DNA from: Chryseolinea serpens
Lineage (GTDB): Bacteria; Bacteroidota; Bacteroidia; Cytophagales; Cyclobacteriaceae
Assembly (NCBI RefSeq): GCF_900129725.1
Contig: NZ_FQWQ01000002.1
Coordinates: 992,001-1,056,000 of the forward strand
Direction: 5' to 3'
Length of the DNA stretch: 64,000 nt
Under the pieces are notes generated by a model. The model worked only from the letters and a program-made list of their open reading frames with translations. It did not search any database and was not told where the DNA came from. Position numbers and translations under genes: made by a program. Shown here piece after piece: positions 1 to 10,417 of this stretch; positions within the stretch are counted from its first letter, which is position 1; each line of letters begins with the position of its first letter.

Positions 1-2
1 GA

Positions 3-839
3 TTGCTCTTCTCCATGCTTTGGTCATCGGCTTCGGTAGCCGGGAAATTCGGCTTGCGTGTGGCGGAGCCGCTGGTATTGTTCACGGTCCGCTTCCTGCT
101 GGCCGGTGTGCTGCTGTTGGCCTATGTCTATGGTGTCCAGAAAAATCCTTTGCCCCGTGCGCGGGAGTGGAAACAGATTACCATCTTCGGCACCTTCAAC
201 ACGGCCCTTTACCTGGGTTTGTTCATCATCGCCCTGCAATACATCACGCCGGGCATCACCACACTGGCCATTGCCCTCAATCCACTTTTCATCAGCGTGA
301 TGACCGCCGTGTGGATGAAGCGCAGGATCCCGGCGAACGAATGGATCAGCATTGGGTTGGGCATTATGGGTGTTTTTGTGGCGGCCTATCCCCTGTTGCA
401 AACGAGCTACGCCACACCCGGCGGCTTGGCGTTGTTGGCGTTGAGCATGCTCACCTATTCTTTCGGGGCGGTCTACTATGCGGCGGTCCGCTGGGAATTG
501 TCGCGCATCACCATCAATGCCTGGCAGGTCTTCATCGGTGGGTTGCTCGTCCTGCCCCTGGCCTTGTTCATGCACAAAGCGGAAAACTCTTTTAATCTCA
601 CGTTCTGGCTGTCGCTCGCCTGGTTGATCATCCCGGTGTCGGTGGTGGCGGTTAATTTGTGGTTGAGGTTGCTCAAGACCGATGCGGTGCGGGCCTCGCT
701 GTGGCTGTACCTTTGCCCGATCTTTGGCTTTTTATATTCGTCTGTTTTCTTGGGAGAGCCGCTTACGCTCTATACGTTGGGAGGGACGGTGCTGGTGATG
801 ACGGCCCTTTATATCGGGCAGCGGAGAGCGAAGGTTTAA
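3..839 (+). CDS. EamA/DMT-family transporter, 5' end outside window
   Basis: Inner-membrane exporter of the drug/metabolite transporter (EamA) superfamily; substrate unknown. The 278 visible residues are almost entirely hydrophobic helices (about nine), in the two-domain arrangement of the family, and start with the typical first-helix pattern (WSSASVAGKFGL). The only start in frame near the edge is a TTG at base 3 and the family usually has a short extra N-terminal stretch, so the true start probably lies upstream of the window. The stop codon sits inside a hairpin (GCGAAGGT at 828-835 pairing with ACCTTCGC at 847-854) that may end transcription, although no T-run follows. The next gene is on the opposite strand and converges with it. 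Confidence 0.85.
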   Translation: MLFSMLWSSASVAGKFGLRVAEPLVLFTVRFLLAGVLLLAYVYGVQKNPLPRAREWKQITIFGTFNTALYLGLFIIALQYITPGITTLAIALNPLFISVMTAVWMKRRIPANEWISIGLGIMGVFVAAYPLLQTSYATPGGLALLALSMLTYSFGAVYYAAVRWELSRITINAWQVFIGGLLVLPLALFMHKAENSFNLTFWLSLAWLIIPVSVVAVNLWLRLLKTDAVRASLWLYLCPIFGFLYSSVFLGEPLTLYTLGGTVLVMTALYIGQRRAKV

Positions 840-902
840 CCACCTCACCTTCGCTAAAGCTTCGGCGGGCAAGCAAAGAAATGCCTATGGTTAACGATCC
901 CG

Positions 903-2252
903 CTACTTACTGAGCTTGAGGATCAACTGCTCCATACATTGCGTCATGTATTCGCCGTTGCCTTTTCCATACCAGTTCATCAACTGGGTTTCATAGTGAT
1001 CGGTGTCGTAGTATTTTCCCGGTGTTACATAACCGATATAGCCGCCATTGAAGCTGGTCACCATCGTGCGCAGGCCCTGGTGATGCGCAACCGAGTCCAG
1101 CGTGGCATCGAACTGTCCTGAAAAATCGCAGGGCGTTCCCAGCATCACCATGTCGCCGATGCGGAGGGCGGTGAGGTACTCGGGATACTCTCCGAAGGCC
1201 GACTCGAACACCCGGGGCCGGAGACACCAGTTCTTCAAAACTTTTACCTGCGGATCGCTCAACAACAGCGGCACACGATACATGACCAACGCCCCGCCCC
1301 GAAGTGGGGTAAGCAACGCCGAATGATCGGAAAAATTTTGCGCGATCTTGTCCGCCATCCAGTTCACGCAACCCTGGCCCGACTCCGGCGAGTTGCCCGA
1401 ATGGCTTCCGACGGCGCCGGCCATGAACATGGCAAACGTGTATTTATTTTTTTCCAGGGCATCGACCAATTGTCCCGGGTAGTCGCGCGACAAGTGAAGG
1501 TCTTCATCGGGCAGACACGTGGCATGCGCCGTATAGCTCAACAATACCAGTTTGCTGCTGTCGCTGCGTTGCACCTCCAGAACGCGAAGCAGGGAATCCA
1601 CCGGGCCGTTGTCGATCAACCGGTTGGCTACAGCCGGCACGGGAATGAAGCCGGCTTTTATTTTGGCGGGAAGCATGTTCTCGGATGCTTCCTGAATGCT
1701 GGCTTTGATCTTGTCGGCCAGGAAGTGCACGATCGAGTCGTTGTAGGGTCCGTATAACAGTGCCGTGGCGCCCTTGGCCCAGTTGCCGATGCTGTTGTGC
1801 GAATGGATGGCACCCAGGTAGGTGTTGTTCAAGGTGAACCCGATTTGCGGAAGTTCTTTTTCCAGCAGGCCGGTAACCGTGGGCGGCATGATCAACAGGT
1901 CGGCGCTCACAATGGCTACACGCCGTTTGCCGTTGCTCACCACGAGGGTGCGCACGTAGATCGAGTCGTGCACCGATTCGAACAGCTTTCCGCGCCGCGT
2001 GCCATAGCCCGCCGTGGCTGTGCGATGTCGCGGCGTGATGTTCGCTTTGCCGTAACCTACAAAAAAGGTAAGGGTATCTTCATTGCCGGTAGCGCGCAAG
2101 GTATCGATGCGGGCGACCATGGCTTCATAGAGTGAATGACGGTCGATGGTGCGATCTACAGGGGCAATGCTGATGGCCAGAAACACAACGATCACCCCGA
2201 AAAAAACAAGAAGGGAGACAACAACAAAACGGAAGACTTTTTTAAGTCGCAT
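903..2252 (-). CDS. Neutral/alkaline non-lysosomal ceramidase-like protein
   Basis: Resembles the N-terminal catalytic domain of neutral/alkaline ceramidases, zinc amidases that hydrolyse ceramide; many bacterial relatives are uncharacterised. A single membrane segment (residues about 7-28) anchors it at the N terminus. Visible family landmarks are the start motif VGYGKANITPRH (about 65-76), a His pair GAIHSHNS (His150, His152) at the place of the usual zinc-site T-H-S-G segment, SYTAHATC (His243), the DYPG motif (257-260), and AGAVGSHSG in place of the usual NAGDVSPN. The protein is 449 aa, shorter than full ceramidases (about 650 aa), so the C-terminal immunoglobulin-like domain is missing. 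The changed His and GDVSP segments make the substrate uncertain. It is transcribed divergently from icmF. Confidence 0.72.
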   Translation of the reverse strand: MRLKKVFRFVVVSLLVFFGVIVVFLAISIAPVDRTIDRHSLYEAMVARIDTLRATGNEDTLTFFVGYGKANITPRHRTATAGYGTRRGKLFESVHDSIYVRTLVVSNGKRRVAIVSADLLIMPPTVTGLLEKELPQIGFTLNNTYLGAIHSHNSIGNWAKGATALLYGPYNDSIVHFLADKIKASIQEASENMLPAKIKAGFIPVPAVANRLIDNGPVDSLLRVLEVQRSDSSKLVLLSYTAHATCLPDEDLHLSRDYPGQLVDALEKNKYTFAMFMAGAVGSHSGNSPESGQGCVNWMADKIAQNFSDHSALLTPLRGGALVMYRVPLLLSDPQVKVLKNWCLRPRVFESAFGEYPEYLTALRIGDMVMLGTPCDFSGQFDATLDSVAHHQGLRTMVTSFNGGYIGYVTPGKYYDTDHYETQLMNWYGKGNGEYMTQCMEQLILKLSK

Positions 2253-2360
2253 AGGGGCGCAAGATAAGGGGCCAGGTGTCCGAAAGCGATACCGGCTATC
2301 AATAAATGGACACCCCAGGCCGAATCCTAATAAGTGTTAGCTAAATCCTGCCCTTCTCCG

Positions 2361-2368
2361 TATTTTTG
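2361..2368 (+). promoter_or_regulatory. Bacteroidota -7 element of icmF
   Basis: TATTTTTG matches TAnnTTTG exactly; a weak -33 (TTAG, 2337-2340) lies 20 bases upstream. A transcript would begin near 2374, which favours the ATG at 2390 over the in-frame TTG at 2366 that lies inside the promoter. Confidence 0.6.
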
Positions 2369-2389
2369 GGCCTTAAAACGAATGAATTC

Positions 2390-5300
2390 ATGAGCACGGA
2401 AACGATGCAGGCAGCTCCCTCGGATAAAAAACAGACCTTGGCCGGACACCAGGCTCCACCCCCCTATAAGCCAAAAAACAAAGTGAGGATCGTCACCGCT
2501 GCCAGTCTTTTCGACGGTCACGACGCAGCCATCAACATCATGCGCCGCATCATTCAAGCCACGGGTGTGGAGGTGATCCACCTGGGCCACGATCGCAGCG
2601 TAGAAGAAGTGGTGAACACCGCTATACAGGAAGATGCCCAAGCCATTGCCCTCACCAGCTACCAGGGCGGACATACGGAATATTTCAAGTTCATGTACGA
2701 CCTGCTGCAACAAAAAGGCGCGAGCCACATCAAGATCTTTGGCGGCGGCGGCGGCGTTATTCTCCCCGAAGAGATCAAGGAGCTGATGGACCACGGCATC
2801 ACCCGCATTTATTCTCCCGACGACGGCCGGGCCATGGGCCTGCAAGGCATGATCAACGACCTGGTGGAACAAAGTGATTTCCCCACCGGCGAAACCCTCA
2901 CCGATGAGGCCGGTCAATTGAATTCAAAAAATCCAGTCGCCATCGCCAGGCTTATTTCAGCCGCGGAGAATTTCCACGACCGCCATAAAGATGTATTGGA
3001 TACGATAAAAAAGATGGCCGAGAAATCGCAGGCGCCCGTGCTCGGCATCACCGGCACCGGCGGCGCGGGTAAGTCGTCCATGGTGGATGAAATTGTGCGT
3101 CGCTTCCTCATCGATTTCAAGGACAAGACCATCGGCCTCATTTCCGTGGATCCCTCAAAGCGCAAAACCGGTGGTGCGTTGCTGGGCGACCGCATTCGCA
3201 TGAATGCCATCAACAACCCGCGCGTGTTCATGCGCTCGCTCGCCACCCGGCAAAGCAACCTGGCCCTTTCCGTTTATGTGAAGGAGGCCATTCAAATTCT
3301 GAAGGCCGCAAACTATGACCTCATCATCCTGGAAACCTCCGGCATCGGCCAAAGCGATACGGAGATCCTGGATCACAGCAACGTGTCGCTCTACGTGATG
3401 ACACCCGAATACGGCGCCGCCACACAGCTCGAAAAGATCGACATGCTGGACTTTGCCGACATCATCGCGCTCAACAAATTCGACAAGCGCGGTGCATTGG
3501 ACGCCCTGCGCGATGTGAAGAAACAATACCAACGCAACCACCAGCTTTGGGACAAGAAAGCCGACGACATGCCGGTGTTCGGCACCATCGCCTCCCAGTT
3601 CAACGACCCCGGCACGAACCAGCTCTACAAGAAAGTGATGGACACCATCACCGAAAAAACAGGCGCCCACCTCAAATCTTCCTTCCACATCACACCGGAG
3701 ATGTCGGAAAAAATATTTGTCATTCCCCCACACCGCACGCGCTATCTGAGCGAGATCTCCGAGAGCAATCGCGCCTATGATGCCTGGGTGACCCAGCAAG
3801 CCGACGTCGCCGAAAAACTTTATGCCCTTCAAAAAACGCGTGACACGCTGGGCAAAGAACACGATGACATAAAAAAAATATTACTTGCCGAATTCGACCA
3901 CATCAAACTGAACCTCGATCCGCGCAACTGGAAAGTGTTGGAGACGTGGACGGAAAAAGTGCAACAATACAAAGCGCCACTTTTCAAGTTCCAGGTACGC
4001 GACAAAGAGATCGCCATTCAAACACACACCGAATCGCTCTCGCACACTCAAGTTCCCAAAGTTTCGCTGCCGCGCTACACGGGTTGGGGTGATTTGCTGC
4101 GCTGGAACCTGCAGGAAAATGTTCCCGGAGAATTTCCCTATACCGCCGGTATCTATCCCTTCAAACGCGAAGGCGAAGACCCCACGCGCATGTTCGCCGG
4201 CGAAGGCGGACCGGAGCGCACCAACCGCCGCTTCCACTATGTGAGCCAAACCATGCCCGCCAAACGCTTGTCGACCGCGTTTGATTCGGTGACCCTCTAT
4301 GGCAACGACCCCGACTATCGCCCGGACATTTATGGCAAGATCGGCAACTCGGGCGTGAGCATTTGTTGCCTGGATGACGCCAAGAAATTATACAGCGGCT
4401 TCAACCTCGCCGATCCCAAAACATCGGTCTCCATGACCATCAACGGTCCTGCCCCGATGTTGCTGGCCTATTTCATGAATGCCGCCATCGACCAGCAATG
4501 TGAACTCTATATCCACAAAAACAACCTGGAAGAAGAAGTCACACAAAAGATCGCCGCCCTCTACAAAGGGCGCGAGTCGCAACGGCCGGCCTACCAGGGA
4601 CCGCTGCCAAAAGGAAACGATGGTTTAGGATTGATGCTCTTGGGCGTCACCGGCGACCAGGTGCTCCCTGCAGACGTCTATCAAAAAATAAAAGACTACA
4701 CACTCAACCAGGTGCGCGGCACGGTGCAAGCCGATATTCTGAAAGAAGATCAGGCCCAAAACACTTGCATCTTCTCCACCGAATTTGCGTTGCGCCTGAT
4801 GGGCGACGTTCAACAATATTTTATCGACCACCAAGTGCGTAATTTTTATTCGGTGTCTATTTCCGGATACCACATCGCGGAAGCCGGGGCGAATCCCATT
4901 ACGCAACTTGCGTTCACGCTGGCCAACGGCTTCACTTACGTGGAATATTACCTGAGCCGCGGCATGGACATCAACGAGTTTGCGCCCAACCTCTCCTTCT
5001 TTTTCAGCAACGGCATCGACCCGGAATATGCTGTCATCGGTCGCGTGGCCCGGCGCATCTGGGCCAAGGCCATGAAGAACAAGTACGGCGCCAATGCCCG
5101 CGCGCAAATGCTGAAGTACCACATCCAAACCTCGGGCCGCTCCCTGCACGCCCAGGAGATCGACTTCAACGATATCCGCACCACGCTGCAGGCGCTGTAT
5201 GCGATCTACGACAACTGCAATTCCCTTCACACGAATGCCTACGATGAGGCCATCACCACCCCGACCGAAGAGTCGGTTCGTCGTGCCATGGCCATCCAAT

Positions 5301-5812
5301 TGATCATCAACAAAGAACTGGGACTCGCCAAAAACGAGAACCCGATCCAGGGATCTTTCGTCATCGAAGAACTTACAGATTTAGTGGAGGAAGCCGTGCT
5401 CACCGAATTCGATCGCATCACCGAACGCGGCGGCGTGCTCGGCGCCATGGAAACCATGTACCAACGCGGCAAGATCCAGGAAGAAAGTTTATACTACGAA
5501 ACGCTGAAGCACACCGGAGAATATCCCATCATCGGCGTAAACACGTTCCTGAGCTCAAAGGGATCGCCCACCATCATCCCCCGCGAGGTGATCCGCGCCA
5601 CCCCGGAAGAAAAAGAATACCAGATCAACATGCTCCGCAGCCTGCACGCCCTGCAAAAAGAAGGATCCCAGGCCTTGCAAACCGTACAAGACGCCGCCGT
5701 CCAAAACAAAAACATCTTCGAAGCCCTCATGGAAGCCGGCAAAACCTGCTCCCTCGGCCAAATCACCAAAGCGCTCTTCGAAGTAGGAGGCCAATACAGA
5801 AGAAATATGTAG
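2390..5812 (+). CDS. icmF: IcmF: fused isobutyryl-CoA mutase (B12-binding, G-protein chaperone and mutase domains)
   Basis: Adenosylcobalamin-dependent carbon-skeleton mutase interconverting isobutyryl-CoA and n-butyryl-CoA (and often similar acyl-CoAs), with its own GTPase chaperone in one chain. Order seen: N-terminal cobalamin-binding domain with DGHD (His44, the cobalt ligand), a MeaI-type G domain with P-loop GTGGAGKSS (about 222-230) and NKFD, then the large mutase domain from about residue 570 to the end. The substrate pocket reads MFAGEGG; the Phe at the place where methylmalonyl-CoA mutases carry Tyr fits IcmF rather than MCM. Length 1140 aa is typical. The ATG at 2390 is chosen over TTG 2366 because of the promoter. 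No separate mutase subunits or cobalamin riboswitch are seen nearby. A heptamer inverted repeat begins immediately after the stop. Confidence 0.95.
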   Translation: MSTETMQAAPSDKKQTLAGHQAPPPYKPKNKVRIVTAASLFDGHDAAINIMRRIIQATGVEVIHLGHDRSVEEVVNTAIQEDAQAIALTSYQGGHTEYFKFMYDLLQQKGASHIKIFGGGGGVILPEEIKELMDHGITRIYSPDDGRAMGLQGMINDLVEQSDFPTGETLTDEAGQLNSKNPVAIARLISAAENFHDRHKDVLDTIKKMAEKSQAPVLGITGTGGAGKSSMVDEIVRRFLIDFKDKTIGLISVDPSKRKTGGALLGDRIRMNAINNPRVFMRSLATRQSNLALSVYVKEAIQILKAANYDLIILETSGIGQSDTEILDHSNVSLYVMTPEYGAATQLEKIDMLDFADIIALNKFDKRGALDALRDVKKQYQRNHQLWDKKADDMPVFGTIASQFNDPGTNQLYKKVMDTITEKTGAHLKSSFHITPEMSEKIFVIPPHRTRYLSEISESNRAYDAWVTQQADVAEKLYALQKTRDTLGKEHDDIKKILLAEFDHIKLNLDPRNWKVLETWTEKVQQYKAPLFKFQVRDKEIAIQTHTESLSHTQVPKVSLPRYTGWGDLLRWNLQENVPGEFPYTAGIYPFKREGEDPTRMFAGEGGPERTNRRFHYVSQTMPAKRLSTAFDSVTLYGNDPDYRPDIYGKIGNSGVSICCLDDAKKLYSGFNLADPKTSVSMTINGPAPMLLAYFMNAAIDQQCELYIHKNNLEEEVTQKIAALYKGRESQRPAYQGPLPKGNDGLGLMLLGVTGDQVLPADVYQKIKDYTLNQVRGTVQADILKEDQAQNTCIFSTEFALRLMGDVQQYFIDHQVRNFYSVSISGYHIAEAGANPITQLAFTLANGFTYVEYYLSRGMDINEFAPNLSFFFSNGIDPEYAVIGRVARRIWAKAMKNKYGANARAQMLKYHIQTSGRSLHAQEIDFNDIRTTLQALYAIYDNCNSLHTNAYDEAITTPTEESVRRAMAIQLIINKELGLAKNENPIQGSFVIEELTDLVEEAVLTEFDRITERGGVLGAMETMYQRGKIQEESLYYETLKHTGEYPIIGVNTFLSSKGSPTIIPREVIRATPEEKEYQINMLRSLHALQKEGSQALQTVQDAAVQNKNIFEALMEAGKTCSLGQITKALFEVGGQYRRNM

Positions 5813-5816
5813 GTAG

Positions 5817-5957
5817 TAGTAGCCAGTAGTCAGTAGTTAGTAGTTAGTAGTTAGTAGTTAGTAGTTAGTAGCCAGTATTTACTAATGGCTAAGGACTAAC
5901 TACTAACTACTAACTACTGACTACTAACTACTGGCTACTGACTACTGGCTACTGGAT
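5817..5957. repeat. Inverted arrays of 7-bp repeats filling the icmF/usp gap
   Basis: The gap between the convergent stop codons is almost wholly made of heptamers. The left arm (5817-5879) is nine units of TAGTAGT, CAGTAGT, TAGTAGC or CAGTATT; the right arm (5895-5957) is nine units of ACTAACT, ACTGACT, ACTGGCT or ACTGGAT, the reverse complement of the same family. Transcribed from either side it would fold into a long imperfect hairpin of about 60 bp. Related heptamers occur at 11389-11602 and 47272-47341. Confidence 0.9.
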
Positions 5958-5961
5958 TTGA

Positions 5962-6795
5962 CTACTTCCGTCTAATGATATACGTCCAAACAGGGCAGTC
6001 CACATGATTTACGACGTCCTCCGCGATGCTGCCGCTCAGCATGTGTTGGAGTCCGTGTCGTCCGTGTGTGCCCATGGCGATCATGCCTGCCTTAATGCCA
6101 TGGGTAAAATTGATCACGCCGGAAGCTTCGTCCTTGTCGTTGTAGATATGAAGCGAGCAATTCTTTAGCATATGGTGACGGGCAAAATCCTGTAGCTGGG
6201 CCTGCGTCACATCGTCGCTGATGAAACGTTCCGGGGTGTTGATCCAGACCACATGTAGCGTGGCGTCGAGAAAATGTTGGAGCGCTTTCACGTGCATGAC
6301 CAGATCTTCCTGGCCATCTTCCATGGCGTTGGGAAAAACAATATCGCGAAGCGACGCCAGGGTTTCCTTTTTCTTTACGGCGATGACGGGACACGAAGCA
6401 TTGCGCACGATCTTCTCGGCATTCGATCCGATAAAAAACTCTTTCAAACCACTCGCTCCCTTTGTACCGGCGACCACCAGGTCGATGTCGTTCGTCGGGA
6501 TGTAGTTCATCATCACTCCCACCCGTGGACCAAAATCGGTTTGCGTGATGAGTTTGTCGTCGCCGTGTCGGGCGGTCAATTTAGCAAAGCGTTCCCGGGA
6601 TTGTTCGCCCAGGTCGCTCAGCAGCGTAGTCTCGAAAGTTAGCGAGGAGGCAATCAGGTTGTCGTGCATCACGGGTGGTTCCACCACGTGCAAGAGATGT
6701 ACCCTGCCGCCGGAGCGGTGAGCAATATCAAGTGCCAGGCTCAATGCCTGGTCGGTTTGATCGGAAAAATCGCAAGGCACAAGAATTTTTTGCAT
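5962..6795 (-). CDS. Universal stress protein with two UspA domains
   Basis: Cytoplasmic UspA-family protein of 277 aa containing two UspA domains in tandem (about 1-140 and 147-277). Each half ends with the ATP-binding signature G-x2-G-x9-G-S: GTKGASG...GS in the first and GTHGRHG...GS in the second, so both domains are predicted to bind nucleotide. Such proteins help survival under starvation or oxidative stress, but the specific role is unknown. It is transcribed alone, converging on icmF. A short inverted repeat (AACTTC/GAAGTT, near 6842-6860) lies about 50 bases upstream of the start and could be regulatory; no clean -7 element is seen. Confidence 0.9.
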   Translation of the reverse strand: MQKILVPCDFSDQTDQALSLALDIAHRSGGRVHLLHVVEPPVMHDNLIASSLTFETTLLSDLGEQSRERFAKLTARHGDDKLITQTDFGPRVGVMMNYIPTNDIDLVVAGTKGASGLKEFFIGSNAEKIVRNASCPVIAVKKKETLASLRDIVFPNAMEDGQEDLVMHVKALQHFLDATLHVVWINTPERFISDDVTQAQLQDFARHHMLKNCSLHIYNDKDEASGVINFTHGIKAGMIAMGTHGRHGLQHMLSGSIAEDVVNHVDCPVWTYIIRRK

Positions 6796-6927
6796 ACACG
6801 GATCCTTTTTTGCTGCGACGCATGTGTTGCTGACTTCTGTGAACTTCCTACTCCGAAGTTAAGTCATCCCCGGCAAATACAAAAAAGGAACCTATGCAAA
6901 AAATAGGGAAAAGACGGCGTTTTCGGG

Positions 6928-7782
6928 TCAGTCGTCGCCGTAGCAATATTGCTTCAGGTAGGCGGCCGCATCGTCTTCCCCGGCCTCAAACGCTTTGGTG
7001 AGCCAGCGGCAGCCTTCGGTGGTGTTGTCTTTTTCCACGAAGGCGATGCCTTTGTAAAAAATCAAGGTCTTGTTGGTGGGGTCTTGTTTCAAACCTTTGT
7101 CGATGTAGAATAGGGCGGCATCGTATTGGTCTTCATCCAAACACAGCGAGCCGGCATACAAATAGGTTTGTATAAAGGAGGGGTCGGACGCGATCACCTC
7201 GTCGAAGATCACCAACGCGCTGTCGAGGTCATCCTCATAAAAATAACACAGGCCCAAATAGGATTTCACTTCCGGACCGGGTTCATAGATCAGCAATTGG
7301 CGGATGTCTTTCTTGGCGTCTGCGTAGCGATCGGCTTGCATCAAAACAGATGCGCGCCACCGCAACAATTGGGTACTGGCCGGGTTGGCGGCCATGAAGG
7401 TGTTGAGGTCTTCCAACTGGGCAGCGGTATCGCCCAGTTCCTGGTTGATATAAAGCCGCAAGAGCCGCGCCTGTTCGTCGGGGATTTTTTCGAGGTATTG
7501 ATTCACGTCCTTCAATGCCTCCGCATATTGCGACAGTCCGTACCGGCAGTAGGCCCGGTTGTAGAACACCGCGTAGTCTTCGGGCGCTTTGAATTTTGTG
7601 GTTTCAATGATCTTGTCGTACAACGCCAGGGCCCCGGCATAGTCTTCATGGGCCATCAGCGTGTCGGCCTGCGCCTTGAGCAATGGACCTTTGTCTGCCT
7701 TGGGTTGGGCTGGAGCAAAAAAAGAACTCATCGCCAAAATGACGATGAGCCCTATAGAATATCCGCGAAAATGCTTTGGCAT
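6928..7782 (-). CDS. Exported tetratricopeptide-repeat protein
   Basis: A 284-aa protein beginning with a signal-peptide-like segment (residues about 9-26, ending near APAQ), followed by helical TPR-like repeats over the rest of the chain (for example ALALYDKIIE, AEALKDVNQYLE, ALFYIDKGLKQDP). TPR arrays mediate protein-protein contacts; the partner is unknown and the protein is expected in the periplasm. The start lies 10 bases after the typA stop, so the two are probably cotranscribed, although no functional link is established. The ending (AAAYLKQYCYGDD) resembles the acidic ends of Sel1/TPR proteins. Confidence 0.8.
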   Translation of the reverse strand: MPKHFRGYSIGLIVILAMSSFFAPAQPKADKGPLLKAQADTLMAHEDYAGALALYDKIIETTKFKAPEDYAVFYNRAYCRYGLSQYAEALKDVNQYLEKIPDEQARLLRLYINQELGDTAAQLEDLNTFMAANPASTQLLRWRASVLMQADRYADAKKDIRQLLIYEPGPEVKSYLGLCYFYEDDLDSALVIFDEVIASDPSFIQTYLYAGSLCLDEDQYDAALFYIDKGLKQDPTNKTLIFYKGIAFVEKDNTTEGCRWLTKAFEAGEDDAAAYLKQYCYGDD

Positions 7783-7792
7783 CGCGCCGCGA

Positions 7793-9598
7793 TTATTTGC
7801 TGTTTCTCTTCCGGTCGGTTTCGTTGAGGTAGATCTTCCGCAAGCGGATAGACTTGGGGGTAACCTCTACGTATTCGTCGGACTGAATGTATTCCAATGC
7901 TTCTTCCAACGAGAAGATGATGGGGGGTGCAATCCTCATTTTTTCGTCGGAACCGGAAGCCCGCATGTTGGTGAGCTTTTTGGTTTTGGTGACGTTGATC
8001 ACAAGGTCGCCGCTGCGGCTGTGTTCGCCGATTACTTGTCCTTCGTATACGGCCTCGCCTTCGTTGATAAAGAACTTGCCGCGATCCTGCAGGTTATGCA
8101 AGCTGTAGGCAATGGCCTCGCCTTGTTCCATCACGATCAACGAACCGTTGATACGTCCGGGGATCTCGCCGCGGAACGCTTGATATTCTTTGAAGCGGTG
8201 GGTCACGATGGCTTCACCGGCCGTTACGTTCAACAGGTAATTTCTCAAACCGATGATACCGCGTGAAGGGATCATGAACTTCAGGATCATGCGATCGCCT
8301 TTCGGCTCCATGTTCAACATTTCACCTTTGCGTTGCGATACGGTCTCGATGGCTTTGCCGGCGTCTGTTTCCGGAAGGTCGATCGTGAGCTCTTCCATAG
8401 GCTCGGATTTCACACCGTCGATCTCCTTGAAGATCACCTGGGGTTGTCCGATCTGGAGTTCATAGCCTTCGCGGCGCATGGTCTCGATGAGCACCGACAA
8501 GTGGAGTACACCACGGCCAAACACCATGAAGCTATCGGCGGAGCCGGTTTCTCCCAGGCGCAGGGCAAGGTTCTTTTCAAGTTCTTTTTCCAAACGATCT
8601 TTGATGTGGCGCGAGGTCACAAACTTGCCTTCCTTACCATAGAACGGTGAGTTGTTGATGGTGAAGAGCATGCTCATGGTCGGCTCGTCGATGGAGATCG
8701 CCTTCATGCCTTCGGGCTTTTCCTGATCGGCAACCGTGTCGCCAATGTCGAAGCCTTCCAAACCTACCAACGCGCAGATCTCGCCGGCCTTAACTTCTTC
8801 AACTTTTAATTTATCGAAACCTTCGAATACGTACAGGTCTTTGATGCGGGACTTCACAATGGCGCGCGACTCGCGTTTCACCAATGCAATGGGTTGACCC
8901 GTCTTGATCGAGCCTCTGTGTACACGGCCAATGGCCACGCGACCGATGTAGGCTGAGTATTCCAGGGAGGTGATCAGCATTTGGGTCGATCCTTCTTCTA
9001 CCGCGGGGGCGGGGATGTATTGGATGATGCCGTCCAGCAGCGGGGTGATGCTGTCGGTGGGCGTTTTCCAGTCGGTGCTCATCCAGCCTTGTTTGGCAGA
9101 GCCATAGAAGGTGGGGAAGTCCAATTGTTCTTCGGTACCGTCGAGTTGGAACATGAGGTCGAAGACCTGTTCGTGTACTTCGTCGGGGGTACAGTTCTTT
9201 TTGTCAACTTTATTGATCACCACGATAGGCTTCAGACCCAGTTGCAGGGCTTTTTGAAGCACGAAGCGGGTTTGGGGCATGGGGCCTTCAAAGGCATCCA
9301 CCAGCAGCAAACAGCCGTCGGCCATGTTCAAAACGCGCTCTACCTCACCTCCAAAGTCGCTGTGACCCGGGGTGTCGATGACGTTGATCTTATAGTCTTT
9401 GTATCGTACCGATACGTTCTTTGCCAAAATGGTGATGCCGCGCTCGCGTTCCAGGTCATTGCTGTCCATGATGAGCTCACCAGGGGTCTCGTGGTCCTTG
9501 AAAAGCTTACCGGCCATGAGTAATTTGTCCACCAGGGTAGTTTTACCGTGATCGACGTGGGCAATGATAGCGATGTTCCTGATCTTGTTAACCTCCAT
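7793..9598 (-). CDS. typA: Translational GTPase TypA/BipA
   Basis: Ribosome-associated GTPase of the elongation-factor family, linked to stress and low-temperature ribosome assembly. GTPase motifs are complete: G1 AHVDHGKTT near residues 14-22, G2 RGITI, G3 DTPGH, G4 NKVDKK. EF-Tu domain II-like, EF-G III/V-like and the TypA-specific C-terminal domain (RLRKIYLNE near the end) follow; 601 aa is the usual length. A -7 element (TATCTTTG on the minus strand, 9638-9645) lies 39 bases upstream of the start. The downstream TPR gene probably shares the transcript. Confidence 0.97.
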   Translation of the reverse strand: MEVNKIRNIAIIAHVDHGKTTLVDKLLMAGKLFKDHETPGELIMDSNDLERERGITILAKNVSVRYKDYKINVIDTPGHSDFGGEVERVLNMADGCLLLVDAFEGPMPQTRFVLQKALQLGLKPIVVINKVDKKNCTPDEVHEQVFDLMFQLDGTEEQLDFPTFYGSAKQGWMSTDWKTPTDSITPLLDGIIQYIPAPAVEEGSTQMLITSLEYSAYIGRVAIGRVHRGSIKTGQPIALVKRESRAIVKSRIKDLYVFEGFDKLKVEEVKAGEICALVGLEGFDIGDTVADQEKPEGMKAISIDEPTMSMLFTINNSPFYGKEGKFVTSRHIKDRLEKELEKNLALRLGETGSADSFMVFGRGVLHLSVLIETMRREGYELQIGQPQVIFKEIDGVKSEPMEELTIDLPETDAGKAIETVSQRKGEMLNMEPKGDRMILKFMIPSRGIIGLRNYLLNVTAGEAIVTHRFKEYQAFRGEIPGRINGSLIVMEQGEAIAYSLHNLQDRGKFFINEGEAVYEGQVIGEHSRSGDLVINVTKTKKLTNMRASGSDEKMRIAPPIIFSLEEALEYIQSDEYVEVTPKSIRLRKIYLNETDRKRNSK

Positions 9599-9637
9599 AA
9601 ATCCTCAAAATCCTCTGTTTTTTTCTGAATTGAGCCG

Positions 9638-9645
9638 CAAAGATA
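9638..9645 (-). promoter_or_regulatory. -7 element of typA
   Basis: TATCTTTG on the minus strand, an exact TAnnTTTG, 39 bases upstream of the typA start. No convincing -33 TTTG is seen at the right distance. Confidence 0.5.
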
Positions 9646-9846
9646 CGACATTTCGCCGGGTATTGGTTATCCCATTGTAAAGGTTTCTGTGGTGGGGATG
9701 AATCTTTGTGAATTCAAACGTGTGATGTCGGACCAACAGAATGAAGTTTGTCAATTCGTCCGTTGATCTTTATATATCGATCATCCTTTGAGAAAAAACG
9801 TATGATTTCTTTGGCTTTGGACGGGGTATATTATTCTAGGACCGCA

Positions 9847-10383
9847 TCAGAATTCGAAAACCTGGTCGTCCAAAACGGCTATTCTGAGCTTATTCTTCAT
9901 CCGCAATGGTTCTCCATACTTGCCATCCTGGAGCCTGCAGCCGTTGCATTCGCCGTTCTTTTGAGAAACGATCCAATACTCGCGAACTCCGAATTGTTCG
10001 TAGAGTTCTTTTTTTAAGATGAGATCGTGTTTTGAATTCGATGGCGACAGGATTTCGATCAACAAGTCGGGCACACCATGAAAGCCATCGTGTTTCTGGA
10101 TTCCACCGTTCTCGGGCGAAATATAGAGAATGTCCGGCTGCACAACGTTGTCCACTTCATCCAGGTAAATGTCGCAGGGTGCATAAATCAACTCTCCTTT
10201 GTTTTCGTTAATCCCAACAAATTTTAAAAGAGCGGCAAAGACATTGCGCGAGAGTTGTTGATGCGTAAAGGATGGACCTGGTGTCATAAAAAGATTTCCA
10301 TGGATAAGTTCAGCCAACGTACCTTCCGGGAGCGCTTTAAACTCCTCCATCTTGGTGAGCGAAGGTATTCTTATAGATCGCAT
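9847..10383 (-). CDS. Uma2-family (DUF820) protein with PD-(D/E)XK fold
   Basis: A 178-aa protein of the Uma2 family, predicted by fold to be a restriction-like nuclease; biological role unknown and many genomes carry numerous copies. The catalytic pattern is visible: VVQPDILYIS (Asp of the first motif), VPDLLIEILSPSN (D/E of the core) and the following KHDLILKKELYE lysines, then the closing GVREYWIV strand. It stands alone between typA and a methyltransferase gene, with gaps of 248 and 34 bases. Nothing nearby suggests a toxin-antitoxin or mobile-element context. Confidence 0.85.
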   Translation of the reverse strand: MRSIRIPSLTKMEEFKALPEGTLAELIHGNLFMTPGPSFTHQQLSRNVFAALLKFVGINENKGELIYAPCDIYLDEVDNVVQPDILYISPENGGIQKHDGFHGVPDLLIEILSPSNSKHDLILKKELYEQFGVREYWIVSQKNGECNGCRLQDGKYGEPLRMKNKLRIAVLDDQVFEF

Positions 10384-10417
10384 ACTTAAATATACAACGA
10401 AAATCCAGGAATAACGA

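Noticed and set aside
2253-2389. Cobalamin riboswitch before icmF
   Set aside because: The leader after the -7 element is only about 16 bases, too short for a riboswitch, and no B12-box is visible.
5817-5957. CRISPR-like array
   Set aside because: Unit length is 7 bp with no spacers, arms are inverted, and there are no cas genes.
9748-10017. Plus-strand frame over the Uma2 gene
   Set aside because: Shadow of the Uma2 gene, whose PD-(D/E)XK motifs are clear on the other strand.
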